NCBI GenBank assembly: GCA_020635075.1
Contig: JACKAM010000001.1
Coordinates: forward strand, 1,426,001 to 1,490,000
Direction: 5' to 3'
DNA length: 64,000 bases
Source: Pseudobdellovibrionaceae bacterium
GTDB taxonomy: Bacteria; Bdellovibrionota; Bdellovibrionia; Bdellovibrionales; UBA1609
Position numbers and translations under genes: made by a program
Shown: piece by piece, positions 43,813 through 51,800 of the stretch
Layout: every line of letters starts with the position of its first letter
How positions within the stretch are numbered: the first letter of the stretch is position 1
The notes under the pieces: generated by a model
Database searches by the model: none
Seen by the model: the letters and a program-made list of their open reading frames with translations, nothing else
Told to the model about the DNA's origin: nothing

Positions 43813-44617
43813 CCTGGGAGGGCTCCTCAAGGGATCTTACCGTAAATAAAGACTTGGGAATTTTATTGTCGTATTGGATCTTTTCTGCGATCAAGGCTGT
43901 GGTCGAGCCATTCTGAATGTCGGACATAATGTTATGGGTTGCCGTCCATACACCATCAATCTGCTCCAGCTTCTTCACTTCCAAGCGTTTGATGGGCTCC
44001 TTTCTCTTGCCCTTGTAGAACTCAATCTTCAGAGGAATCTTGATATCCTGGTGAACCCACACCAAGCGTTTGGAGTAGAAAGAATTGCCCGCGTTGCGAG
44101 GTCGACTCTCAATCACAGCCACCTTACTCCCGCCCATGGTTTCTTCCCGCAGATAACGGTGTTCGTCCAGCTCCACTTCACGATCTCTGAGATCTTCAAA
44201 AAAAACATCAGAGCCGACAAAGCGACCACCCTTTCGATTTGAGGCGATACGTCGGCTCTTGCCGAGAGCCGGCATATAGAGCCACTGATCCCCGGAATCG
44301 CCGGGCCTATCCATTGTCAAAAGGCCCGTATTCTTGACGTTGTCCGGATTCACAAAACGAATCAAGGACACAAAGTTTCCTTTTTCCCTATGCGAAAAAC
44401 TATAAAATGTCCGCGTTCTCTCGCCACCAGCTTTGTCCTTAAGGATCATCTTGAATCGCCCTAGACTTCCACCCCGGCTGGGGTGATCGTAGGCCTGCTT
44501 CATGAGTCCCTCCCCTTTTTTGTCGGCATGAGAGGGCAAAGAAAGAACCAAGCTCATAATAGCTGCCAAAGGGAGTAGATGGCTGGCGATCGTGGTGAGC
44601 AATGTCCTAGGCTGCAT
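43784..44617 (-). CDS. Outer-membrane lipoprotein-sorting-like protein (LolA-like fold)
   Basis: A 277-residue protein with a signal peptide (MQPRTLLTTIASHLLPLAAIMSLVLSLPSHA). The body follows the pattern of the COG2834 'outer membrane lipoprotein-sorting' group that travels with MMPL exporters: GEGLMKQAYDHPSRGGSLGRFKMIL, FVSLIRFVNPDNVKNTGLLTM, QWLYMPALGKSRRIASNRKGGRFVGSDVFFEDL and WTATHNIMSDIQNGSTT. ATG 44617 is preferred to 44716 because it opens the signal peptide and overlaps the thiF-like stop by 11 bp. It is probably a periplasmic lipid carrier between the exporter and the barrel. Confidence 0.85.
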   Translation of the reverse strand: MQPRTLLTTIASHLLPLAAIMSLVLSLPSHADKKGEGLMKQAYDHPSRGGSLGRFKMILKDKAGGERTRTFYSFSHREKGNFVSLIRFVNPDNVKNTGLLTMDRPGDSGDQWLYMPALGKSRRIASNRKGGRFVGSDVFFEDLRDREVELDEHRYLREETMGGSKVAVIESRPRNAGNSFYSKRLVWVHQDIKIPLKIEFYKGKRKEPIKRLEVKKLEQIDGVWTATHNIMSDIQNGSTTALIAEKIQYDNKIPKSLFTVRSLEEPSQDEKLRSRVR

Positions 44618-45515
44618 CCTGATCTTTCCTCTCTTGCAAACTGATGTCCCCAGTCTTCTTAAGAAATAGTTTGGCGATATAAAGCTTGAGCTTTTGCAAT
44701 GGATTTCGATAACCAAACCAAATCGTCCGTTTCTTCAACTTCCCCAGGTAGGCATCAAAGTGCATACTGGTCGGCGCCAGTGGCAATGGTCCACGATCGA
44801 ACAGAACCTTTACTGCCAAGGCCCCAGCCACCCCTCCGCAGAGAAATACACCCATCGGAGTGGAGGGAACCCTTTGGGCGACAAGATCGACAGCCGATCT
44901 GTCAGCCACATACTTTTGCTGGATAAGTGTCGGAGACAATCCCACCAAAAAAAGCAGGGCCCTTTCGGCCAGGGTCTTGCCCGTATGAAGTCCAAAGTAG
45001 TCGCGAAAGCTCATACTCTTGTCTGTGAAAACAAGAGAAGCGGCTCCCATTCCAATTGGTGCCACCGTAATTGCTGGGATTTTGAGTTCACGCAGCCGAT
45101 CAAAAAGAGGAATGCGCAGATCCAGAACAAAGAAATCAAGCCCGTCCACATAAAGATCCACGCCCTGTAAAAAAGCATCCAAGTTGGATTGTGAAATGCC
45201 TTGATCAAAAACCTGAATCTGAGCTTGAGGATTGATATCGAGAATGCGATCTCTCATCACATCCGATTTGCGCCTCCCGACCGTACTCATGGCAGCGCCC
45301 GCTTGGCGATTGAAATTTTCCACGGCAAAGTGGTCCATATCGGCGATGTGAAAATGACCAACCCCTAGACGAGCCAGAACTTCACAATACTGCCCGCCCA
45401 CTCCGCCCAACCCGGCGATGGCCACCTTCTTGTGACGGAGTTGATCCATCTCTGCTTTTCCCAACCATCCAAAGTTGCGGGAAAAAGCCACATTGTAGTC
45501 AAATCCGGAAATCAT
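44607..45515 (-). CDS. ThiF/E1-like adenylyltransferase
   Basis: A 302-residue protein of the E1/ThiF/MoeB family. The ATP loop is VAIAGLGGVGGQYCEVLARLGVG. The Arg finger lies in AVENFNRQAGA, the DxxD-like site in YVDGLDFFVLDLR, and the later CGGVAGALAVKVLFDRG and HFDAYLGKLKKRT stretches follow. The family's zinc CxxC pair is missing and no E1 catalytic Cys is clear; a C-terminal basic amphipathic segment (PLQKLKLYIAKLFLKK) may touch the membrane. It probably adenylates a carboxylate, perhaps a fatty acyl amino acid or small carrier. First of three coupled genes; motif D lies 67 nt before it. Confidence 0.85.
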   Translation of the reverse strand: MISGFDYNVAFSRNFGWLGKAEMDQLRHKKVAIAGLGGVGGQYCEVLARLGVGHFHIADMDHFAVENFNRQAGAAMSTVGRRKSDVMRDRILDINPQAQIQVFDQGISQSNLDAFLQGVDLYVDGLDFFVLDLRIPLFDRLRELKIPAITVAPIGMGAASLVFTDKSMSFRDYFGLHTGKTLAERALLFLVGLSPTLIQQKYVADRSAVDLVAQRVPSTPMGVFLCGGVAGALAVKVLFDRGPLPLAPTSMHFDAYLGKLKKRTIWFGYRNPLQKLKLYIAKLFLKKTGDISLQERKDQDAA

Positions 45516-45582
45516 CTGCCAGACACCTTAAGAGGGTTTTCTACCTTCTTTAATTATCTCGCTGCACTCCGGATCTCACAAT

Positions 45583-45596
45583 GGCTTTTTTTGACT
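45583..45596 (-). promoter_or_regulatory. FeeM-cluster motif copy D, before the thiF operon
   Basis: AGTCAAAAAAAGCC on the minus strand, 67 nt before the ATG at 45515, with GATAAT 24 nt after the motif as a -10 candidate. It differs from copies A-C by one extra A in place of C. Confidence 0.6.
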
Positions 45597-45618
45597 TAAT
45601 TTCTATCGCCAAATGAGC

Positions 45619-46686
45619 TTATAGCTTTTCAAAACTGGCAATCAACTGGGTGAGATCCCGACCTATTAGACTAAGATCCGAAGGCAAAGGTCGGTCAGCC
45701 ACCGCAAAGTGGTGCATCAGCACCACCCGGGCTTCGGTCATAGGACCTTCGTCGGCTTCAACAATGCGAAGAATTTCTTCGAGGCATTCGACCAACTTCC
45801 CTGTCACTTTCTTTGCCGACTCTTTGGACATGGGAACAATCCGATATCCCAGCAAATTGGCGACCCGATGAGGATCATTTGACGGCTCGGGTACTCGCTC
45901 GACAGCAAAACGATTGGCAGCTTTAAGGGTCCAGTAACAAGCCAGGCGTAAGAGATCTTTTTGGTCGAGACCGTGCATATCAATGCGATTGTAGGTCACC
46001 ACAAACTTGCGGTCCTCTTGCTTAATAGTTCCGGCCTTTAACATAACAGCCATAGCGGAATTGATCACATCTGCTGTGGTTCCAACTTTCTCAGCCACCC
46101 AGTTGTCAGAATGGTCCACCAGTTTTCGGTAATCCTCGGTGGACAAAACAGCCTCGATCGCTGGTGCAATTGGCAATTGGGCTTCCATGAGCTTTTGATT
46201 TTTATAACGATCAAGAGACTCATGCAAAATCGGTAACTGTCGATCCGGGAACACATTTGCCAAAAAGGACTGGAGCAGTCCTGGTCTGAGGCTCAACAAC
46301 TTCAGAACAATGTCCAAATCCGGCACCACGCTCCCGGCCAGCCAACGACGCAGCATTGAGGGATGAACTTCGACTTCCTTGGCCAACCCATCAATGGACA
46401 GATGAGCGAAGAACTGTTTGAGACAAAACATCAGCTCCTGGGCATCGGCCGGGTCGTCGCCCAAAAAGGAAAAGACTTTGCGCAGGATCTCCAAAATCGG
46501 AATCTTCTTCAGTTGGCAGAGGGCCACAAATTCGGGCCACAAAAATCGCTTGGCACCCGATTCCCACTTGTGAACCTGGTTAAAGCTAAAGCCCAACTCT
46601 CGACTGAGATCGAATTGGGAGTCGTCTCCCCTCAGGGCCTTAATCATCTCACTGCGAATTTCACTATCGGCAAATTGAGTTTCCAT
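45619..46686 (-). CDS. TIGR02147/DUF4423-like regulator with HTH
   Basis: A 355-residue protein. The N-terminus holds a helix-turn-helix (FDLSRELGFSFNQVHKWESGAKRFLWPEFVALC, about residues 25-57) and a second HTH-like unit (LSIDGLAKEVEVHPSMLRRWLAGSVVPDLDIVLKLL, about 95-130). The C-terminal 180 residues follow the TIGR02147 layout (WVAEKVGTTADVINSAMAVMLKAGTIKQED, YNRIDMHGLDQKDLLRLACYWTLKAANRF). It lies 103 bp upstream of the thiF-like gene in the same direction. Partner of the 36639 regulator; probable control of the neighbouring operon. Confidence 0.75.
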   Translation of the reverse strand: METQFADSEIRSEMIKALRGDDSQFDLSRELGFSFNQVHKWESGAKRFLWPEFVALCQLKKIPILEILRKVFSFLGDDPADAQELMFCLKQFFAHLSIDGLAKEVEVHPSMLRRWLAGSVVPDLDIVLKLLSLRPGLLQSFLANVFPDRQLPILHESLDRYKNQKLMEAQLPIAPAIEAVLSTEDYRKLVDHSDNWVAEKVGTTADVINSAMAVMLKAGTIKQEDRKFVVTYNRIDMHGLDQKDLLRLACYWTLKAANRFAVERVPEPSNDPHRVANLLGYRIVPMSKESAKKVTGKLVECLEEILRIVEADEGPMTEARVVLMHHFAVADRPLPSDLSLIGRDLTQLIASFEKL

Positions 46687-46797
46687 ACTCTTTTGCCTAT
46701 AGAGGGCCCCGTCGGGAGTTGCAAGAAAATCACCTGAATTCTACTGGGAAATGCCGACAAGATGCATTATTGAGGACCCAAACACTCGTTAAATCCC

Positions 46798-48771
46798 TTA
46801 AAACCAGCAACTGGCAACGGAGATGGGGCTCTTTCCTCTAGAGGTCGCACCTCCACCGGGCTCGTGGAGGCAACGCTGGAGCTTCTCTGCAGATTGCTGA
46901 GTGATCTTTCCCCGACCCACAAGCTTGTGGACCCACTTCACCACGCGGGCGCGAAAGCGAGTGTCCTTTTCCAGATTTATTTCCTTGAGTGCCTTGGTGT
47001 AGGTGTTCAGTCTTCCGAGAGCTTCTTTATAGGCCCGAGAAGTCACTGGTGATGCGGCCATTTCCTTAAGGGCCGCCAATGCCACGTCCATGGGGGGAAG
47101 ACTCTCTCCAGTGCCCAAGTCAGCAATAGCCCGGTTGACGTTTTTCATCAAATCGTCCTGAGCGCGAGCCGGCAACACTTTGGACTTATCTCGCGATAGC
47201 TGTATGAGTGTGTCCTTGAGTTGCCCATGGGTTTCTCTTAGCGCCGAATCCCCCACTAGCTTCGTGGGCAATGCCTCCCTCTGGGCCTTACTCAGCCCCC
47301 TCGTCCACATGCGATCAAAAGTCTCGTTGGTAAACCGAGTTCGTAAAGTTCGCGTGACAATATGTGATCCCACTCCTGTTCCCCACATGGCCAAGGGAGA
47401 CATGGCGACCGACAGGTTGCGGGTCATGCGCTGGGCCTCGGCGTCTTCCGCCGATCCAGTTCCCATGAGAACATTGGCCACCGTCTGCTCATACTTGGCC
47501 TGCTCCTTGGCAATGATGGCCGCCTCACCCACTGCGGCTGAAGCCACGCCGACGGCAACCGCCACTCCACCGACGCAACCCAAAGTTGCCGTCGCTGCAC
47601 AAACGGCCACTCCTCCAAGGGCAATTCCTGCCCCCAGCAAAAGATCCATCCCAAGTTCGTCCCAGAACAAATCCTTACTCAGGCCTTCGGCCACATTACA
47701 GGTCGTCGATCGATGCTCAGGTGGAAGACTCTTGATTGTACTCTCCACCAACTCATTGTTGGCCACAAGATACAAGAGATCATCACCCTTTTTCTTTTGT
47801 AGCTTTTTGTATTCTCTCTCAAGAATCTTTAGGTAGCGAGATGCCGCCTCGCCAATCTTTTTGTCAATGTCGGGATCTGTCACCTCCCGGGCGTCAATGT
47901 GAGCCAACAGTGGATTGTCGTGGATCAATCTGAGGTAGTTGGCCCGATGAGACTTTCTGAAAGCTCTTATCCCCGTGGCGATCGCATCTCTTTCGGCCTT
48001 ATTGATGTTGGCCCGGCACAGTGCCGGAGAAGTCATCACCATCTTGTCGCAATCCACCGGATGAAGTCCTTTGCGATGCTCTTGGCGAAGGAGTTCTTCC
48101 TCATTTTCGTAGACGTCAAGTACGTCCAACATTTCAGCTGTGGTCAATGGCGGAATTTTTACGTCAGTCAGTTCGTGCTCAAGTTGGGGATTAAATCTTT
48201 GCATCATGGCCCGTTCAGAGTAGTGGGAAAGACCTTTTTCACTACCAGCTTCTTCCCTCACCTTCTCCGAATCGAGGGGAACTAGGGGCGAACTCCCTCC
48301 CGCCGGAAGAGCCGTGTCGATTAAGGCCAGCTCTGTGCGAATCTCCGGAAGCCCCACCATCAAGGACTCCACCTTCACCTTGTGAAGAATGTCTTCACAG
48401 GAGAGGTTATTGTGGCTTTTGATCTTTCCTGAGGCACAATCGCGAAGTGCCACAAAGGCCTTGTGTTGGTGCTTCATGTTGTTCAAGGTGCGCGTCTTCA
48501 TGAAGTCAAGTAGCGCCTGCCCCTGGGTTTTTCGCATTTGTTCCATAAGACCATCGGCCGTGGCCTTCTCACACTTCTCCACGTCCATGTAATCTCTGTC
48601 GATGACTTCTTTCTGGCAGGCAGCAAATTTGGATTTCTCCTCCTCTGCACCTACGTGAGTCGGAATCATGGCAGAAGACAAAAGTAGAAACCCCAACAAA
48701 CAGAGACTCGCATAGCCCCTGCTTCCAAGTAACCTCGACCAATATCCTGAGCAAAAAATTGCATACACCAT
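46798..48771 (-). CDS. Large secreted protein of unknown function
   Basis: A 657-residue protein with a signal segment (about residues 18-42, ending THVGAEEE). The first 370 residues are helical and charged, with paired Cys (FAACQKE, DVEKCEK, LRDCASG, LSCEDI, PVDCDKM, ALCRAN). Around 375-425 there is a Gly/Ala-rich hydrophobic stretch (LLLGAGIALGGVAVCAATATLGCVGGVAVAVG, in parts) that could insert in a membrane. The rest is helical. No family recognised. It follows the 1766-residue M48-UbiB protein gene by 61 bp in the same direction and is probably co-transcribed, so the two may work together. Confidence 0.75.
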   Translation of the reverse strand: MVYAIFCSGYWSRLLGSRGYASLCLLGFLLLSSAMIPTHVGAEEEKSKFAACQKEVIDRDYMDVEKCEKATADGLMEQMRKTQGQALLDFMKTRTLNNMKHQHKAFVALRDCASGKIKSHNNLSCEDILHKVKVESLMVGLPEIRTELALIDTALPAGGSSPLVPLDSEKVREEAGSEKGLSHYSERAMMQRFNPQLEHELTDVKIPPLTTAEMLDVLDVYENEEELLRQEHRKGLHPVDCDKMVMTSPALCRANINKAERDAIATGIRAFRKSHRANYLRLIHDNPLLAHIDAREVTDPDIDKKIGEAASRYLKILEREYKKLQKKKGDDLLYLVANNELVESTIKSLPPEHRSTTCNVAEGLSKDLFWDELGMDLLLGAGIALGGVAVCAATATLGCVGGVAVAVGVASAAVGEAAIIAKEQAKYEQTVANVLMGTGSAEDAEAQRMTRNLSVAMSPLAMWGTGVGSHIVTRTLRTRFTNETFDRMWTRGLSKAQREALPTKLVGDSALRETHGQLKDTLIQLSRDKSKVLPARAQDDLMKNVNRAIADLGTGESLPPMDVALAALKEMAASPVTSRAYKEALGRLNTYTKALKEINLEKDTRFRARVVKWVHKLVGRGKITQQSAEKLQRCLHEPGGGATSRGKSPISVASCWF

Positions 48772-48832
48772 GACCTATTGTCATCGGCAGACAAAAACTA
48801 AAATGCAATGGGGCTCTTATCTAGGAACGAGT

Positions 48833-51800
48833 CTAGTTGACCACCTCAGACAACAATTCAAAACACCCGGGCATGACTTTGGCCTTAAATCCGGCTTTGA
48901 CCTCTTGAAAGGTTCGCGCCGGCTCGCGGACCGCCCTTTTCACGGCCTCCATGGCAATGGCGCCTCGACTACGACTGATATCCAGATCCACATGATCGGC
49001 CACCAAACGATAGAAATTTAAGGACCCCATGTGTTCCGCATAGGTCGAAACCCGGCCCAGCGACCCCAAAGTGTTACGCATGGGAGAGGTCAGAACCACT
49101 TTCGCATCAGCCACCCCCTTCTCTTTGAGAGCCTGTTCCAAGCCTTTCTGCAACGCGAATAGCCGCTTGGAGGGCTGACTAAAAGAAGGATACTTGCGAT
49201 TCTGCAAAATCTTTCTGACCGTTTCACGGTCGATTTGAACTCCTTCTTCCAGCTCAAACATCGTGCTCAGGTTGGCGTGAATCGTATCAACGGCTTCGTC
49301 CGTGATTTCCGGAGCGAGCAAAGCCCTATAGATTGTTTTGAAGGAATTCCTTTCGGCCTCGGTTAGCGTCTGCGCCTGGGCGTAGTCAATGCGAACCAGC
49401 CTTTTGTTTTTTTCATCATAGATCCAGTTGCCCGGATGACCATCGGGGTCGAAAACACCGTTTTCAAACATCGCCCTCAGTTCCGTATCAGCTACAATTC
49501 GCGAGACTTCCTCTCTGACGGCTCGATCTTTGATCTTGTGAACGGTTTGCCCGTCCACATATTCGAAAAAGGAGATCTCTCCTTGAAGTTCAGCCGGAAC
49601 TCTCTTTTGCAGCTCATCGATGGTGTCCACCACCTCAACACGAATTCCGGAATCGGGAAAAAATCTTTCGTAGGAGCGGGCCATATCGGCCCGTGAGGCT
49701 CTTTCGATTCTTTGATCCAGTTCCACTCCACCTGGTTTTAGAGTGTCATGTGCTCCTCTTCGAATTTCATCAAGTCCCATGGCCAGGTCCTTAATGTCCA
49801 TATCCGGATCATCAATCATGTCCTTGACGACCTTCTCCCAAATGGCATTTTCATTTTCCACCACACCGGCAATATTCGGACGCTGAATGCGAACGGCTGC
49901 GTACAGTGGATCTTTGCCATGGCGAATGACTTTTACCTTGGCGACATAATTCACTGAGCCTGATCCCGCCAGGTCCTCCAACACCACACCTTTGAGCTCC
50001 TTGCCAAAGACCTTTTTCATGTCCGTGAAGATCTGTCCCCGCATGGGCTTCAGAGCATCATCCAAAAACGTATCGAGTTCTCGCAGTACATCATCAGGCG
50101 CAAGCCCGTTGGTGCGAATGAACTGAGCGGCCTTGACTCCAAACGGGCCCAAAGACTCCAGCACAAGCTTCGCCGATTTCCCACGACTGACTTTTTCACC
50201 ACTGGAACCAATGGATGCGACGATGTGACCAAGCACGGCCTTTTTTTGGTTTTCAGGGATGGCATCCATATAACCATTGAACAAGCGGTTGATGACTTTG
50301 TTGTCATAGTTGTCCCCTAATATCAAACGATACAGCTTCTCTTTCGAGGCGGCCTCACTCAAAATGCCATCTGTTTCTCCCAGGAAGGACTGGAGAAAGT
50401 AGTTCTTGGCCACCACGTTGGCTTCACCGAAGTGACGCCTTAAGGTATCCAGATATTGAAGTAGTTCTTTAGAGCGACTGGCCTCGTGCCGGGAAGCTCC
50501 CAGATTGCGCATGATCTTCCCTTGTTCCTTAACCGCCCAATCGGCGAATCCAGGATATTTTTTTCGCTTGCCCAAGACATACTCCACCAGTTCAAAGCGG
50601 TCGTACTGGGAAGTCATCCCCTGGGAAACTAAGTCTGGCATATCACCCACGATCACTTCCGGTGCCCGGTGCCAATTGCCCTGGTTGATGCGGCTTTGCC
50701 CCAAATAGCGGGTTTCCACATCATTGCTTTGAAGGGCGGTCTGGACCTTATCCAGTACCGAATCCTTAACCAACCCAGGTTGAGGGTAAATGCGGTCCAT
50801 TTTTTTTCTAATCTCCACCATTTCAGGTCTAATCTTGCGATTGGGGGGAGGTTGGCCACCTGGCGCGCGCAAGGCCTTGGCTTTGTCCTCCAGGCCAAAA
50901 GAGTCCTCCAGTTGCCACATTACCAGCTGCTCCTGATTGCGAGAGAATAGAAGCCCAGAAGCCAAGTCCTCATCTCGAAGCATCGCTCTCAGAGTGGGGT
51001 CTTTTTCTGTCCTCTTCCAGACTTCCTCAAACACACCATCTCGGGAGGCCGTGTTGGACAGAACTCCGTGAGTATCCCTAAAATAGTCCGTCAACACCTC
51101 GCCCGAGACACCCTTGATTCTTTTTTGGGAAACCTCACCCGTAATCTGATTGATGTAATCCGGCGCAAAATCCTGCGCCTTGGACCTGGTGTAGCCATCA
51201 ACCGTGTCGTTCAAAAAATGCTTTTTGATTGCAAATGAGAAGTCCGCCGCCAAACGCATGCGGCCTTCGAAACCCGACTGAGCAGAGGCGATCCTTTTCA
51301 TTGCATCCCTGTTCAAACCCATTTCCCCGACCACTTGATCAACAGCTGCTCTCTGGGCATTCTTGTGGCCTTTTGCTCGGTAAGAATTCACCAGCTGTTC
51401 ATACCTTTTCAGATAAAAACTCTTTTCCTGCCTTTTGTTTCCTGGCCCCCTCCTGTGAGGAAGATGGGTATCCCAAATGTGAGAGGTTCGATAGACCTCA
51501 CCAAAATCGTCTGAACGGTTCACCATGGCCCAACGGGATAAACGGTAATGCTCCCGCTGCTGGCGGCGGTTTAATTCTGAATAAATGGATCTGCCGTCAT
51601 CAAAATGCTTGAACAGCTCCCGCCCGTTGACGACCTCGGCAAATCTCTCCGCTTCCTTTCGATAGGCCCCCCTCATAACACCCAAGGTGTCGGGCAGCTG
51701 AAGCTCATGGCGAAAGACTTGTGAGATTTCTGGACTGGCTGCAGCTCTGGTGAGTACACCCCGATAGCTTTGCGCCGGTATCTGGGGCAAGCCAATGTTG

